Origin: Mameliella sp. CS4
GTDB taxonomy: Bacteria > Pseudomonadota > Alphaproteobacteria > Rhodobacterales > Rhodobacteraceae
Assembly (NCBI RefSeq): GCF_019392335.1
Contig: NZ_JAHXRQ010000004.1
Coordinates: 1-64,000, forward strand
Direction: 5' to 3'
Length of the DNA: 64,000 nucleotides
The notes under the pieces were generated by a model, which saw nothing but the letters and a program-made list of their open reading frames with translations, was not told where the DNA came from and did not search any database. Position numbers and translations under genes: made by a program. Numbering within the stretch: the stretch's first letter is position 1; each line of letters begins with the position of its first letter. Positions 18,202-28,397 of the stretch are shown one piece after another.

Positions 18202-18215
18202 TTGTGCAAACGCAA
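18202..18215 (-). promoter_or_regulatory. Fnr/NnrR-type box upstream of nirK
   Basis: Plus strand TTGTGCAAACGCAA, which in the direction of nirK reads TTGCGTTTGCACAA, exactly the norC box. It ends 66 bases before the nirK start, between nirK and the nosX stop. Confidence 0.82.
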
Positions 18216-18218
18216 CGT

Positions 18219-19142
18219 TCAGGCCAAGCGCCTTGCGTTTGACCAGATTTCAGCGCCCAGAGACCGCAGCGCCGACAGGTCGCCGTCGCTCATGACGACC
18301 GCAGCCGTCGACACCGCGTCAGCAATTGCGGCGCTTTCATGCAGAACCGTCACCGGGGCAATTCGCGGGGTGCCCTCTTCGCCCCGCGGATCGAAGATAT
18401 GGCCCACACCGGCGCGGGTATCGACCAGCGTGCCCGAGGCGCTGGAGGTCGCTACGCTGCGGTCCGCCAAGCGGATCGTCCGGCCGCCCGGCGCGGACAC
18501 GGGCCAGCCCTGCCCTTTGAAATCGCCAACGGCGCGGATCTCGCCCGCGTTCACCAGCACATCGTGCAAGCCCTCGCGCGACAGCAGCGCCGCGATCCTG
18601 TCCGTGGCGAAACCCTGCGCTATTCCGTTCAGGGTCAACCCGGCGCCGTTACCGTGCAGGCGCACGACGTTTGTCCCCAGCAACACCCGCTGGAACCCGA
18701 TGCGGCGGCGCACCTCGTGGATGGCGTCGGGCGATGCGCACTGTCCCCGTGCCTGCGCTTCGGCGTGCAGCGCAAAAAGCGGTTGCACGGTCGGATCAAA
18801 CGCGCCGCCCGAAAGCCTGTGGACACTCGCCGCAAGCGTGAGAAGTTGCAGCAATTCCGGCGGCGGATCGGGCAACACCTGATGGCGATTGAGGCGGGAA
18901 AGGGCGCTGTCGGATCGGTAAAGCGAAAACAGATCCTCCATCCGCGACAGCTCTGCCTCGACAGCGTGAAAAAGCGGCGTGGCCTCCGCCTGCGAGAGGC
19001 CCGCGATGGCAAGATCCGCACGCGCGCCAAGCGCATGGCCCCGCCAGGTCGCAACGCTGCGGCTGGCGGCGGACACCTGCGTGGCTGCACAGGCGGACGC
19101 GGCGACTGCGATGAAACGGCGTCTGGACAGGTTTGGCATCAT
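18219..19142 (-). CDS. nosX: NosX, ApbE-family FAD:protein FMN transferase
   Basis: This 307-residue periplasmic flavin transferase is needed to attach FMN to NosR and so keep NosZ active. A twin-arginine signal (LSRRRFIAVAASACA) is followed by the ApbE fold, with LNGIAQGFATDRI, the NAGEIRAVGD segment and the C-terminal ADAVSTAAVVM motif. The ATG overlaps the nosL stop. It ends the nosRZDFYLX operon, 84 bases before the nirK start. Confidence 0.94.
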   Translation of the reverse strand: MMPNLSRRRFIAVAASACAATQVSAASRSVATWRGHALGARADLAIAGLSQAEATPLFHAVEAELSRMEDLFSLYRSDSALSRLNRHQVLPDPPPELLQLLTLAASVHRLSGGAFDPTVQPLFALHAEAQARGQCASPDAIHEVRRRIGFQRVLLGTNVVRLHGNGAGLTLNGIAQGFATDRIAALLSREGLHDVLVNAGEIRAVGDFKGQGWPVSAPGGRTIRLADRSVATSSASGTLVDTRAGVGHIFDPRGEEGTPRIAPVTVLHESAAIADAVSTAAVVMSDGDLSALRSLGAEIWSNARRLA

Positions 19143-19669
19143 TTCAATCCCTTTTGCATCGCGTGGTCCTGCGGGTCGGAGAAATCGGGCCGCACATAGG
19201 CGTCTGGCACGTCGGTCCAGGCCACGACATTGCCGCCGTTATCGGCGACGAAGGCCAGGGCGTCCTCGGTGTTGCCGAAAGGGATCGCCTCGGGGACGCC
19301 CATGCCGCCGGGCTGGCGGCTTTCGATCACCAGAAGCGCCGCCTCTGCAGGAATCCAGTTGCCTTCACCGGGGATGGCCCAGCTTTGCGCCCGGCTCATG
19401 TCCGAGACGAAAATGCCGGTAATCTCGGCCTCGCGTTCAGGATCATGGACATAGGCCACGGCGTCGGACACCTGGCTGAACCACAAGGGCGCTGTGTGAC
19501 CCTTGAGATGCACCTGCGCCTTTGGCCCGGGATGATCCGCCACGAACATCTGGCAATAGTGGCCAAGCGCCTCGTCGGTCATTTCGGTCGGTGTGATCGC
19601 ATCGGTGACGTCTTCCTTGCAGGCGGCAAGGGTCAGGGCGACGGTGAGGCAGATGGCGATGCGTTTCAT
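19139..19669 (-). CDS. nosL: NosL copper chaperone lipoprotein
   Basis: NosL delivers copper(I) for assembly of the nitrous oxide reductase CuZ site. The 176-residue protein has a lipoprotein signal with lipobox LAAC at about residues 14-17 and a following KEDVTDAI. GHYCQMFVADHPGPKAQV carries the family's conserved Cys and Met, and a C-terminal QDHAMQKG follows. The start overlaps the nosY stop as ATGA and has AAGAGGA upstream. Confidence 0.94.
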   Translation of the reverse strand: MKRIAICLTVALTLAACKEDVTDAITPTEMTDEALGHYCQMFVADHPGPKAQVHLKGHTAPLWFSQVSDAVAYVHDPEREAEITGIFVSDMSRAQSWAIPGEGNWIPAEAALLVIESRQPGGMGVPEAIPFGNTEDALAFVADNGGNVVAWTDVPDAYVRPDFSDPQDHAMQKGLK

Positions 19670-20493
19670 GGAATGATCCTCTTGGTACGTTGAACGCCCA
19701 GGGCCAGCACCACGGCCAGCCAGCCCCCCAGTGCCACAAGCGCCGCAATGGGCGGAAAGGGAAGCGTGCGCGCCAGACCGTCGATCCCGGCGACTGGCGC
19801 CGTGTCGATCATGGCGAGGTTGTAGAGCCGGAAGGCGTCCGCCGGATTCGCGACGACGAGCCAGGGAAACACCTGCCCCGCAAAGACGCCCTCGCCCGCT
19901 GTCATGATGGCGCCAAGCAACGCGAGATCGTACAGCACGACCAGCAACAGCCATGTGCCGACAGCGGCGGCAGCAGCGCGCGCCGTGCGGCCCGTGAGCG
20001 CCGACAGCAAGAGCCCGATTCCCACGAAGACCGCGCCCAGCAGCACGGAGGTCGCGATCAGGCGCAGCCAGGCGACGATGCCGTCGATGCCGGTTCCCGC
20101 CAGCAGGCCCACCACCAGTCCCGCCAGACCAAAGGCCATCACGATGGCGAGGCCCACCGCCGCCGCCTGGGCCGCGAATTTCCCGACAAAGACCTCCCAC
20201 CGGCGGACCGGCGTTGCCAGCGTCAGCGCCAGCGAGCCGCGCTCGACCTCGCCGGCGAGCGAGTCGTAGGACATCAGAAGGGCGATCAGCGGGATCAGGT
20301 AGACCGACAGCGTCGCAAGACTGGCGGCGGTCAGGGTCAGCACGTCAGCCTTGAGCGCCGCGCCCTGCCCGGCCCCGAACAGGCCAAGTGCCAGCGCGAA
20401 GAGCCCGAGCGCCCCGGTCGCCAGCATGACCCAGAGGTTCCGGCGGGCCTGGCGGAACTCCTGCGCGAAAACGGTTGCGATGCGGCTGTTCAT
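19666..20493 (-). CDS. nosY: NosY ABC transporter permease
   Basis: This 275-residue membrane protein has about six helices and is the transmembrane subunit of the NosFY ABC transporter that, with NosD, supplies sulfur or a related species for CuZ assembly. The N-terminal RIATVFAQEFRQARRNLWVML and the GEVERGSLALTLATPVRRWEV loop are typical. Its start overlaps the end of nosF by four bases. Confidence 0.94.
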   Translation of the reverse strand: MNSRIATVFAQEFRQARRNLWVMLATGALGLFALALGLFGAGQGAALKADVLTLTAASLATLSVYLIPLIALLMSYDSLAGEVERGSLALTLATPVRRWEVFVGKFAAQAAAVGLAIVMAFGLAGLVVGLLAGTGIDGIVAWLRLIATSVLLGAVFVGIGLLLSALTGRTARAAAAAVGTWLLLVVLYDLALLGAIMTAGEGVFAGQVFPWLVVANPADAFRLYNLAMIDTAPVAGIDGLARTLPFPPIAALVALGGWLAVVLALGVQRTKRIIP

Positions 20494-21401
20494 GTCCGGT
20501 CCTCCGCCCTGTCCCGGCCAGAGAAGTGCCGGTAGATATCGTTGAGCCCCGGCGCAGCGACGTCGATGTCGCTCAGCGCCTGCCGATGCTGCCCAAGGCG
20601 GGCCAGCACCGAAAGCTTGGTGGCGGCGTCACAGTCGATTTCCAGCCGGCAGCCGTTGATGCGTCGCCCACCGAACGCCGCGTGCAGGTCATCCGCCGCG
20701 CCCGCATGGGCGGTGATCCGGATCGTGGTTGGCAAAGACGCGCGCGCCGCAAGCTGGGCAACCGTACCCTCGGCGCACAGACGTCCCTGGGCGAGGATGG
20801 CAACGCGGTCCGTTCGGTTCTGCACCTCTTCCAGGCTGTGCGACGACAGCAGGACGGCAGAGCCGCGGCCCGCCGCCTCGGCGATCACCTCGTAGAAATC
20901 TTCGCGCGACACCGGGTCGAGCCCGCTGGTCGGTTCGTCCAGCAGCAGCAGGCGGGGGGCGCCGATCAGCGCCTGCGCCAGCCCCAGTCGCTGCCGCATC
21001 CCCTTTGAATAGGCGCCAACGGCGCGGTCCGCCGCATCCGCCAGTCCGACCCGCGACAGCAGATCGGCCACGTCGCGCCGGGGCGCCCCGCGCAGTCCCG
21101 AGAAATAGTCCAGCACCTCGCGGCCCGTCAGGTTGCGCGGGAAGGACACGACCTCTGGCAGGTAGTTGACGGCGATGCGCGCAGGGTCGGTGCCCGGCGC
21201 GTGGCCCGTCACCGAAATATGCCCGGCCTGCGGCGCCAGGAACCCGAGGATCGCCTTGAAGAGCGTGGACTTGCCCGCGCCGTTGTGCCCGAGCAGCGCC
21301 AGCCGCTCACCGGCGCTGACCGCAAAGGATACGCCGTCCAGTGCCTTCAACCGACCGAAAGACAGGCTGACAGAGCTGATATCGAGAATGGGGGATGTCA
21401 T
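20490..21401 (-). CDS. nosF: NosF ABC transporter ATP-binding subunit
   Basis: This 303-residue ATPase pairs with NosY. Walker A is GHNGAGKST (about residues 38-46), the signature is YSKGMRQRLGLAQAL, and Walker B is LLLLDEPTSGLDP. The ATG at 21401 is chosen over upstream in-frame codons because it overlaps the nosD stop as ATGA and has GGAGAGG just before it. Confidence 0.95.
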   Translation of the reverse strand: MTSPILDISSVSLSFGRLKALDGVSFAVSAGERLALLGHNGAGKSTLFKAILGFLAPQAGHISVTGHAPGTDPARIAVNYLPEVVSFPRNLTGREVLDYFSGLRGAPRRDVADLLSRVGLADAADRAVGAYSKGMRQRLGLAQALIGAPRLLLLDEPTSGLDPVSREDFYEVIAEAAGRGSAVLLSSHSLEEVQNRTDRVAILAQGRLCAEGTVAQLAARASLPTTIRITAHAGAADDLHAAFGGRRINGCRLEIDCDAATKLSVLARLGQHRQALSDIDVAAPGLNDIYRHFSGRDRAEDRT

Positions 21402-22651
21402 GATCCCTCTCCTTCCGTGACGCCTGCGTCCCCCGGGGACGCCAGCGGAAAACTGTCGATCACGCCGCCGGGCAGCAGGTCCGGAAAGCGGGATTGAGAC
21501 CATCGAATGAGCTGCATGGCTGGCGCGCCCATCAGCAGTTTCGCTGCCGGTTGCGACCAGATGAGCCGATCTATGCTGTCGTTGGGCCTGTAGGGGCTGT
21601 CGGCGATACCGTCGCCGTTCACGTCAAAAGCCGCGTGATCGGACCAGTAGTTGCCGACACCCGCGTCGGACCATTCCAGCCACCGCGTGCCCACATGTTT
21701 GACCTGCGTGCGGTTCCCTACAAAGGCGTTGCGCGTCAGGATGTTGCCCTGGCTTCCGGCGGTAAAGTGCACGCCGATCCCGCAGCCTTCGAAACGGTTG
21801 CGCTCAAAGCGGTTGTTGTTCGAATTGTAGATGAACAGGCACTTTTCGCCGCCGTTTCGCACCTCGTTGCCCAGCAGATGGGCGCGGTTGGCGAAATTCA
21901 TGAAAAACCCGTGGTTCCTGTCACCGATCGACAGGTTGCGTGCCACAACCAGCCGGGTCGAATACATGAAGGCGAACCCCATGTCATTGCCGTGGCTGAC
22001 GTTGTCCGTCACCTCGATCCGGTTGGCGTACATCGAGTGAAAGGCGAAGCGCAGATCGCTGAACCGGTTGCGCCGGTAGATGGCCTCGTTCGACGTGGTG
22101 ATGAACACGCCATCGCGACCCTTGGTGATTGTATTTTCCTCGACCGTCAGGCCGGGGGCGTTCCAGACGTAGATACCGGGGCCCCGTTCGGCGACGCGCA
22201 AGTCGTTGCGCCCGGTGATCCGGTTGCCGCGGATCGTGGCGTCCTTTGCGCCATGCACGTCAACGCCGATCAGGTTGCCGTCCAGAGTGACGCCCGTGAC
22301 CAGCGCCCGGTCGGCGCCCTTCAGCAGGCGTATGCCACTGTCCAGCCGGTCCAGCCGGGCGCCAGCGCCGGAGATGGTGACGCCGGAGATGGTGACATCC
22401 GGCGCCGTGACCGTGACGACGGTTCCCTTGCCCGGACTTTCGATCCGGGCAAGGGGGCCTGTCAGTTTGAGCGGGGTCTGGATCTGAACCGGTCCGGTGT
22501 AGGTGCCCTCGGAAAGCACCAGTTCATCGCCGGGCCGGGCCGCCGCGAGGGCCCGCGCCAGCGCATCCGGCCCGGGCCGCACCGCGACCTGTTCCGCAAG
22601 CGCTACAAGCGGAGCAAGGATCAGCATCAGTGCCAAAGCCGGAATGCGCAT
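21398..22651 (-). CDS. nosD: NosD periplasmic copper-site maturation protein
   Basis: This 417-residue beta-helix protein has a Sec signal (MRIPALALMLILAPLVALA) and a run of right-handed parallel beta-helix repeats (Asn-rich rungs such as NSNNNRFERNRFEG and CASH-type motifs). NosD cooperates with NosFY in building the tetranuclear CuZ centre. The ATG at 22651 is chosen because it opens the signal peptide and has GGAGG nine bases upstream; the frame continues to 23038 inside nosZ without meaning. It lies 14 bases after nosZ. Confidence 0.95.
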   Translation of the reverse strand: MRIPALALMLILAPLVALAEQVAVRPGPDALARALAAARPGDELVLSEGTYTGPVQIQTPLKLTGPLARIESPGKGTVVTVTAPDVTISGVTISGAGARLDRLDSGIRLLKGADRALVTGVTLDGNLIGVDVHGAKDATIRGNRITGRNDLRVAERGPGIYVWNAPGLTVEENTITKGRDGVFITTSNEAIYRRNRFSDLRFAFHSMYANRIEVTDNVSHGNDMGFAFMYSTRLVVARNLSIGDRNHGFFMNFANRAHLLGNEVRNGGEKCLFIYNSNNNRFERNRFEGCGIGVHFTAGSQGNILTRNAFVGNRTQVKHVGTRWLEWSDAGVGNYWSDHAAFDVNGDGIADSPYRPNDSIDRLIWSQPAAKLLMGAPAMQLIRWSQSRFPDLLPGGVIDSFPLASPGDAGVTEGEGS

Positions 22652-22665
22652 GGCGGACCCTCCTC

Positions 22666-24564
22666 TTACGCGACGGGTTTCACGAGCATCCGGCCGCGCA
22701 TCTCCATGTGGAGCGCGTGGCAGAACCACTGGCAGTAGTACCAGTGCACGCCCGGTCGATCGGCGGTAAAGGTGACAGAGGCGGTGGCCTGCGGCCCGAC
22801 CTCCATCGCCACCCCGTGATTGCCCAGGGTAAAGCCGTGGGTCAGGTCGTCCACGTCGTCCATGTTGGTGACGTAGATCGTCACCTCGTCGCCCTGGTTG
22901 ACCTCGAAACTGTCGAGGCTGAACACCGGCGCGACCGAGTGCATGTAGACGCGCACCTTGTTGCCATCGCGGATCACGTCGGCCCCCCAGTCGAGGTCCA
23001 CACCGTCCTTTTCGGCCTGGATGCGGGCCTCTTCCCACAACGGGTCGTTGCGGTCGTAGATCGACGCCGGGTTCACCTTGTCGGCGCGCACCATGATGCA
23101 GTCATGCGGCTCGGCGAAGGTCGGGCCATCGTGGACAAGCTCCATCCCGCCGCCCGAGATGTCGATCAGCTGGTCGTTCTCGGGCTTCAGCGGCCCGACG
23201 TTCAGGAACCGGTCTTTCGAGAACTTGTTGAGCGAGATCAGGTATTGCCCGTCCGCCTCCAGTGTCTCGCCCATCGTGGTGTGGTTGTGACCGGGCTGGT
23301 AATGCACGTCGATCTTTTTCAGGATCGGGTCCACGTCCTCGCCATTGAAGGCACGTACCGCATCTTCGATGTTCCACATGGCGACCTGGCTGTCGAGGAA
23401 CAGCGTCGTGTAGGCATTGCCCTTGCCGTCGAACGCGGTGTGGAGCGGACCAAGGCCCAATTGCGGCTCGGCCGTAACGGCAGAGCGCGGCTCGGCCCCG
23501 TCGAAAACCGCCTGCAGCTTGGTCACGTCGATCACGGTGACGGTGGGCGACAGCTTGCCGTTGATGCACAGGTGCACCTTGTCGGGCGCCATATTGCAGC
23601 CGTGCGGGCTGTTGGAAACCGGGATATAGGCGGTGTATTTCGACCCGTGCCGCCCGTCGAGAACCTTGACGCCCTTGTATTCCTTGAAGTCCCCGGCCTT
23701 GATGCCCGCCTCGATCGCCGCGATGTTGAACACGACCACCCAGTCCTGTTCGTTTTCGGTCATCTCGGCCAGGGTCACGCCCTCTTCGGAGTTGTAAGAG
23801 GTCGAGAAAGCCCATTTGCCCTCGTAATCGGCATCGCAATTGTCGAGGTTGCCGTCGACGATGACCTGCCATGCGACCTCCATGCTGTCACCGTCGACGG
23901 CCGAGAAGATCGAGTGATACTGCGTCGGATCGTCGAGGATGGACCCATCGTTGGGCAGCGGAATCCGGTGCTCGCCATTGGCGAAGACATAGCCGGTGCG
24001 CGGGTATTTCTGCGGCCGAAGACCGTGGATGTCCGAGGTGTTCGGGATCTCGATGATCTTGTCGGTCTTCATGATGTCGCAGCGAATCCGCGCGACCCGG
24101 GTGTTCGCCTTGTCGTTGACGAAGATGTAGCGCCCGTCATAGGTGCCCTCGGTGAAGGACATGTGCGGGTGGTGCAGGTCGCCGTTGTCATAGGTGACAC
24201 GGCCGCGCTTCGCCAGGAACTCCTTCGTTTCGGGCAGCAGGCCCTCGGTCAGGATCTTCAGGCTTTCGTTGGTCGACCCCCAGCCGGTGGCCGAGCAGCG
24301 GTTGAACACCGGGATCCGCACCAATTCGCGCATCGAGGGCACGCCCATGATGCGTACCTCGCCCGATTGGCCCGAGGACCAGAAGCCGTAATAGCTGTCG
24401 AGTTGGCCCGGCGCGATTTCCGGTGCCGTGCCTGCCGCATGCGCCTTGCGCGCCGAGGCCAGCAGGCCAAGGCCGCTTGACCCGGCGACGGTTGCCAGCG
24501 CGGCAACGCCTGCCGTGCTCTTGAACAAGCCCCTGCGGGAGACTCCCTTGGTTTCTTCGGTCAT
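22666..24564 (-). CDS. nosZ: Nitrous oxide reductase NosZ (clade I)
   Basis: NosZ reduces N2O to N2 in the periplasm, the last step of denitrification. The 632-residue protein has a Tat signal ([19 protein letters not shown]), the seven-bladed propeller carrying CuZ His ligands (for example [39 protein letters not shown]), and a C-terminal cupredoxin CuA domain with [12 protein letters not shown] near residues 608-619. The Tat signal marks the clade I enzyme. The ATG at 24564 follows GGAGG; upstream in-frame ATGs lie inside nosR. Confidence 0.98.
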   Translation of the reverse strand: MTEETKGVSRRGLFKSTAGVAALATVAGSSGLGLLASARKAHAAGTAPEIAPGQLDSYYGFWSSGQSGEVRIMGVPSMRELVRIPVFNRCSATGWGSTNESLKILTEGLLPETKEFLAKRGRVTYDNGDLHHPHMSFTEGTYDGRYIFVNDKANTRVARIRCDIMKTDKIIEIPNTSDIHGLRPQKYPRTGYVFANGEHRIPLPNDGSILDDPTQYHSIFSAVDGDSMEVAWQVIVDGNLDNCDADYEGKWAFSTSYNSEEGVTLAEMTENEQDWVVVFNIAAIEAGIKAGDFKEYKGVKVLDGRHGSKYTAYIPVSNSPHGCNMAPDKVHLCINGKLSPTVTVIDVTKLQAVFDGAEPRSAVTAEPQLGLGPLHTAFDGKGNAYTTLFLDSQVAMWNIEDAVRAFNGEDVDPILKKIDVHYQPGHNHTTMGETLEADGQYLISLNKFSKDRFLNVGPLKPENDQLIDISGGGMELVHDGPTFAEPHDCIMVRADKVNPASIYDRNDPLWEEARIQAEKDGVDLDWGADVIRDGNKVRVYMHSVAPVFSLDSFEVNQGDEVTIYVTNMDDVDDLTHGFTLGNHGVAMEVGPQATASVTFTADRPGVHWYYCQWFCHALHMEMRGRMLVKPVA

Positions 24565-24577
24565 TGTCTTTCCTCCT

Positions 24578-26770
24578 TCATCTGGTTCTGGAAAGTTGGT
24601 TGGGATGGCCCAGGTTCGGGCGTTCGGCCTCATCGGCCGGTCGGTGCGCATCGAGCGCCGCCGCCGACGCGACGTCCTTTGCGCGCCGCTTGTCGAATTT
24701 GATGACAACCGGGCAGCGGTCGTGATCCTGGTAGAGCACCTGGCAGTTCAGGCAGGAGATGCACTCGTTCGGATTGATCTCGCCGGTCGGGTGGATCGCC
24801 TTGACCGGGCAGTCCGTGGCGCAAAGCTGACAGGGGTTGCCGCACTCCTTGTAGCGTTTCAGCCAGCGAAACATGTGAAGGCGCGCGGGGATCGCCAGCC
24901 CACCGCCCAGCGGGCAGACGTAGCGGCAATAGAACCGCTCGATGAACAGGCCCGGCAGCAGGAAGGCGATGGCGATCAGCACATAGGGCAACGGGCGCGC
25001 GAATTTCAGGATGATCGCGGTCTTGAAGGGTTCGACCTCGGCAAACCGTTCCGCCAGCTCCAGCGAATAGAGCGACAGGCCGAAGAGACCCAGGAAGATG
25101 ATGTATTTCACCGCCCAGAGCCGTTCATGCAGGCCCCAGGGCAGCGTCACCTGCGGCACGCCCAGACGCCGGGCAAGCTTGTTGGACAATTCCTGCAACG
25201 CGCCAAAGGGGCAGAGCCAGCCGCAATAGGCCCCGCGTGCCCAGAACAGCAACGCAACCGCCACCGAGAACCACAGGATGAAGATCAGCGGGTCCATCAG
25301 GAAGGTGTCCCAGGAAAAGTTGCTGAACAGCGCGTTCACCACGGCAAGGATGTTGACCACAGAGAGCTGCGCGTTCGCGATCCAGCCGACAAAGACCAGC
25401 GTGAAGACCAGATAGGCATTGCGCAGCATGGCGAAGGTGCGCGCGTTTTTCGTGGCAAACCCCTGGAAGAAGAAGATGCCGGACAACAGCACCAGTGCAG
25501 TGCAAAGAACCACCACTTGCGTGCGCTTGGTCTGCCAGATTCGTTTCCACAGGGCGTCGCGCGCGTCGCCGTCCGTCGCTTCGGGCTGCGCCTGGACCGG
25601 AGCCGCGGCCACCGTGCGCGTATAGGCGTCCGGCAATTCGTAGCCCAGATCGTAGGTCAGAAAGACCTTGTCGATCGGCCCCACGGCCCGGCTGACCAGG
25701 AATTGCAGTCGGAATTGCGCGGCCGGGTCGAAACCGGCATCGGCGGGAATGATGAAAAGGTCCATCTCGGGCAGATCCGGCGCGCCCTCGGCCGCCGCGC
25801 GCACGATGCGGCTGTGGTTGCGGTCATGAAAGCGGACCGACATCTCGCCCTGGATCAGCTGGAACCGGTCGAAGATCCCGCCGCGCACATAGCCCGATCC
25901 CTTGAAGGACCACCGCCCCGCGCCGAAGACGGCGATCGCCTCGTCACCGGGGTTCAGCCGTTTCGACAGGTTTTCCCAGGCGGCATCGCCCAGCAGCGAC
26001 CGCCCGATGGCCGGCTGGCTGACCAGCGCTGTCCAGACATCCACATGCGCATCGGTATCGGGTGCCGGTTCAGCGTTCTTTTCGGTGCGGGGATCGCCAA
26101 GTGCTGCGAAATCCGCATTGATCGTGGCAACATCCACTGTCAGGCGGCGCAGCGCACCGTTTCCGGCAAGGGTGGGCCAATCGGCGATCTCTCCGGCCTC
26201 GCGGTCGATCTCCCGGGTCGGACCGGAGGCTTTCGGGGCGGCGAACCCGTCGAGCCCCAAAGCGCGCGCGGCCTTGACCCCGGCCCGCAGGATGGAATCG
26301 TCGATCACCATGATCGTCACCGTCGCGCCCGAGACGATCTCAAGGTCGCCGCCGTCGCGCGGCCCGGAAACAGCATGCAGGTCGAACCCGGAATAGTGGC
26401 GGATCACGGCGCGAATCTTCTCTTCGGGGATCCCGACCAGCACGATCGGCTCGGAGTGCTTGAGCAGTTTTGCCCCCGTCAGGACGGCGTCGGGCGAGAT
26501 GCCCGCGACGACATGGATCGGCTTGCCCGAGTAGCCCGTGGTGGGAACGAAGTCAGACGTCAGGAAGACCCAGCCGATCGTCTCGCCGTCACGCAGCGCG
26601 GGCGCCAGACCGTCTTCGCGCAGCGGCCCGAGCGCGGTGGCGCCGGGCACCACCTCGGACGCCTCGAAGTCGTTGAGGAATTTGCCGAGCAGCGGCTCGG
26701 CCGCCCCCTGCAGGGTCAGCCCCAGAAGAAAGACCAGCACAAGTGCAATCCGGGTCATCGTCGTTCGCAT
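24578..26770 (-). CDS. nosR: NosR membrane flavo-iron-sulfur protein
   Basis: NosR supplies electrons to NosZ and is needed for nos expression. The 730-residue protein has a signal peptide, a periplasmic FMN-binding domain with [14 protein letters not shown] (FMN attached to Thr, by family knowledge), and six helices with two cytoplasmic Cys clusters, [12 protein letters not shown] and [12 protein letters not shown]-terminal 4Fe-4S motifs follow ([16 protein letters not shown] and [18 protein letters not shown]). It is first in nosRZDFYLX, preceded by the box at 26842-26855. The ATG at 26770 follows GAGGGGC; an ATG four codons later is possible. Confidence 0.97.
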   Translation of the reverse strand: MRTTMTRIALVLVFLLGLTLQGAAEPLLGKFLNDFEASEVVPGATALGPLREDGLAPALRDGETIGWVFLTSDFVPTTGYSGKPIHVVAGISPDAVLTGAKLLKHSEPIVLVGIPEEKIRAVIRHYSGFDLHAVSGPRDGGDLEIVSGATVTIMVIDDSILRAGVKAARALGLDGFAAPKASGPTREIDREAGEIADWPTLAGNGALRRLTVDVATINADFAALGDPRTEKNAEPAPDTDAHVDVWTALVSQPAIGRSLLGDAAWENLSKRLNPGDEAIAVFGAGRWSFKGSGYVRGGIFDRFQLIQGEMSVRFHDRNHSRIVRAAAEGAPDLPEMDLFIIPADAGFDPAAQFRLQFLVSRAVGPIDKVFLTYDLGYELPDAYTRTVAAAPVQAQPEATDGDARDALWKRIWQTKRTQVVVLCTALVLLSGIFFFQGFATKNARTFAMLRNAYLVFTLVFVGWIANAQLSVVNILAVVNALFSNFSWDTFLMDPLIFILWFSVAVALLFWARGAYCGWLCPFGALQELSNKLARRLGVPQVTLPWGLHERLWAVKYIIFLGLFGLSLYSLELAERFAEVEPFKTAIILKFARPLPYVLIAIAFLLPGLFIERFYCRYVCPLGGGLAIPARLHMFRWLKRYKECGNPCQLCATDCPVKAIHPTGEINPNECISCLNCQVLYQDHDRCPVVIKFDKRRAKDVASAAALDAHRPADEAERPNLGHPNQLSRTR

Positions 26771-26841
26771 CGTTCCGTCTGCCCCTCAGGTCCGAATGTC
26801 ATCGTTCGGAGGAGGAGTAGCGTTGGACGGCCCGGCCGAGT

Positions 26842-26855
26842 TTGCGATTGCACAA
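26842..26855 (-). promoter_or_regulatory. Fnr/NnrR-type box upstream of nosR
   Basis: Plus strand TTGCGATTGCACAA, one base different from the norC/nirK 14-mer, 71 bases upstream of the nosR start. It lies just downstream of the tatE terminator. Confidence 0.8.
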
Positions 26856-26890
26856 CCTTCTTGGAAGAACCGCGTGGTCCCGGAACGAAA

Positions 26891-26912
26891 ACGGGGTCCC
26901 GAAGGACCCCGT
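26891..26912 (-). terminator. Rho-independent terminator of tatE
   Basis: A perfect 9-bp stem ACGGGGTCC / GGACCCCGT encloses a four-base loop (CGAA on the plus strand, TTCG on the minus strand). On the minus strand it is followed by TTTTCGTT. It begins 31 bases after the tatE stop and separates tatE from the nosR promoter box. Confidence 0.85.
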
Positions 26913-26943
26913 CGCATTCAAACGTTCTGCCGTCTGTGGCAGA

Positions 26944-27114
26944 TCAGACGGTATTCGTGTCGTCGGCCTCCTGTCCGTCTTTCAGACCGCGACGATAGGC
27001 GGTCAGACCTTGTCCGAGCTCTCCCATGATCGACGCAATCCTGCCCCGTCCGAAGAGGACGAGAACAACGACAAGGATGAGTGCGAGTCCGGGCAGACCG
27101 ATATTGTTCAGCAT
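26944..27114 (-). CDS. tatE: TatA/TatE-type translocase subunit
   Basis: A 56-residue protein with one N-terminal transmembrane helix (about 6-22), the FGRGRI hinge where TatA normally has FGxxKL/RL, and a charged amphipathic tail. Extra tatE copies occur in nos clusters of other denitrifiers and are thought to help export NosZ, NirK or NapA, all Tat substrates here. It is transcribed toward nosR but has its own terminator. The ATG follows AAGGA; the longer frame upstream is not needed. No tatB or tatC is nearby. Confidence 0.85.
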   Translation of the reverse strand: MLNNIGLPGLALILVVVLVLFGRGRIASIMGELGQGLTAYRRGLKDGQEADDTNTV

Positions 27115-27256
27115 GGTGGGGGTCCTTATGGTATCCGGCGCAGGGGCCGGGCAGAGGAAGACTTTTCGTCCCGCTCGGGGAACGACCACCCGCTTGCCGG
27201 ATCGCGCGGCGGGCGTCCTTGCGATCCGACAAACATCTGTTGGATCTCGAGCGCGA

Positions 27257-27937
27257 TCATTGCTGCAACAGAAAGCTCTGGATCTCCTCGGCGTCGGCAG
27301 GCCCGGGCAGCTCCTCTCCACGCAGACCTTCCGGCACCGTCCAGCCCGGCTCGATGCCTGTCATGTCCGGCAATTGGTGGGCGATGCCCTTATGGCAGTC
27401 GATGCAGGTTCGTTCACCGGACAGCAGGTACTGGGTATGGATATCGGCGGCGCGCGGGGACTGCCGGCTGAGGTCCATCGCCACCTCCGAATGGCAATTG
27501 CGGCATTCCAGGCTGTCGTTTGCCTTCAGCCGTGACCATTCGCGTTTGGCCATGACCAGCCTGTGTTCCAGGAATTTCTCCCGCGTGTTGATGGTGCCAA
27601 AGACCTTGCCCCAGACCTCCTTGGAGGCTTGCATCTTGCGCGCGATCTTGTCGGTCCATTCATGCGGAACATGGCAGTCCGGGCAACCTGCCCGCACCCC
27701 GGACCGATTCGAAAAATGAACCGTGTGCGACAGCTCTTCATAGACGTTGTCGCGCATCTCGTGGCACGAGACGCAAAAATCCTCGGTGTTTGTGTACTCC
27801 AGCGCCGTGTTGAACCCGCCCCAGAAGACCACGCCGCCGATGAACCCGCCAAGGGTCAGAAAGCCCAGGCCAAGCGTCGCCGCCGGTGTCCACAGCGCGT
27901 TCCAGAACCAGCGGAAAGGTGTCAGTAGCCAGCGCAT
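27257..27937 (-). CDS. napC: NapC tetrahaem cytochrome c quinol dehydrogenase
   Basis: NapC oxidises membrane quinol and feeds electrons to NapB-NapA. The 226-residue protein has an N-terminal transmembrane anchor and four haem motifs CVSCH, CPDCH, CRNCH and CIDCH, with the Met-containing CHEM of the NapC/NirT family. The ATG at 27937, one base after the napB stop, opens [13 protein letters not shown]; the longer frame overlaps napB. It is last in napEFDABC. Confidence 0.97.
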   Translation of the reverse strand: MRWLLTPFRWFWNALWTPAATLGLGFLTLGGFIGGVVFWGGFNTALEYTNTEDFCVSCHEMRDNVYEELSHTVHFSNRSGVRAGCPDCHVPHEWTDKIARKMQASKEVWGKVFGTINTREKFLEHRLVMAKREWSRLKANDSLECRNCHSEVAMDLSRQSPRAADIHTQYLLSGERTCIDCHKGIAHQLPDMTGIEPGWTVPEGLRGEELPGPADAEEIQSFLLQQ

Positions 27938-27938
27938 G

Positions 27939-28397
27939 TCACTCGCTCTCCGGACCGGTCGCACCCATATCGGCCATGTCGGTGAAGGTGTTCCTGACAA
28001 GCGGGGCGGTATCGGCCTGCGGCACATGGCACTGGGTGCAGAAATAGCGCCGGGGCGACACGTCGGCCAGCATTTGCCCCTCGCGGGTCATGTAATGGGT
28101 GATCGAGATCATCGGCGCGCCCGAGCCCTGGACATGCTCGCGCTTGTGGCAGGTCATGCAGCGGTTGGCGTTGACCGAAAGCTGATAGCCCTCGATCGAA
28201 TGCGGGATGATCGGCGGCTGTTCCGGGTAGGCGCGCATCTGGCGCACGTCATCGGTGACGTAGCGTTCAAGCGGCTCGGCAGGCACCGGCTTCATCGGAT
28301 CGGGCGAGGGTCCGGACAGTTCGGGGACGCCTTGGGCAATGGCGAAGGTTGCAGCCAGGCAGGTGGCGAAAACGGCGGCAAATCGAAGCTGTCCCAT
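27939..28397 (-). CDS. napB: NapB dihaem cytochrome c subunit
   Basis: This 152-residue periplasmic electron-transfer subunit of nitrate reductase has a Sec signal ([19 protein letters not shown]) and two haem sites, CMTCHKRE and CTQCHVPQ. The ATG at 28397 overlaps the napA stop as TGATG, which fixes the start. Confidence 0.96.
   Translation of the reverse strand: MGQLRFAAVFATCLAATFAIAQGVPELSGPSPDPMKPVPAEPLERYVTDDVRQMRAYPEQPPIIPHSIEGYQLSVNANRCMTCHKREHVQGSGAPMISITHYMTREGQMLADVSPRRYFCTQCHVPQADTAPLVRNTFTDMADMGATGPESE

Noticed and set aside
24428..26998. Long plus-strand open frame opposite nosR
   Set aside because: Shadow of nosR; no domain and no start signal.
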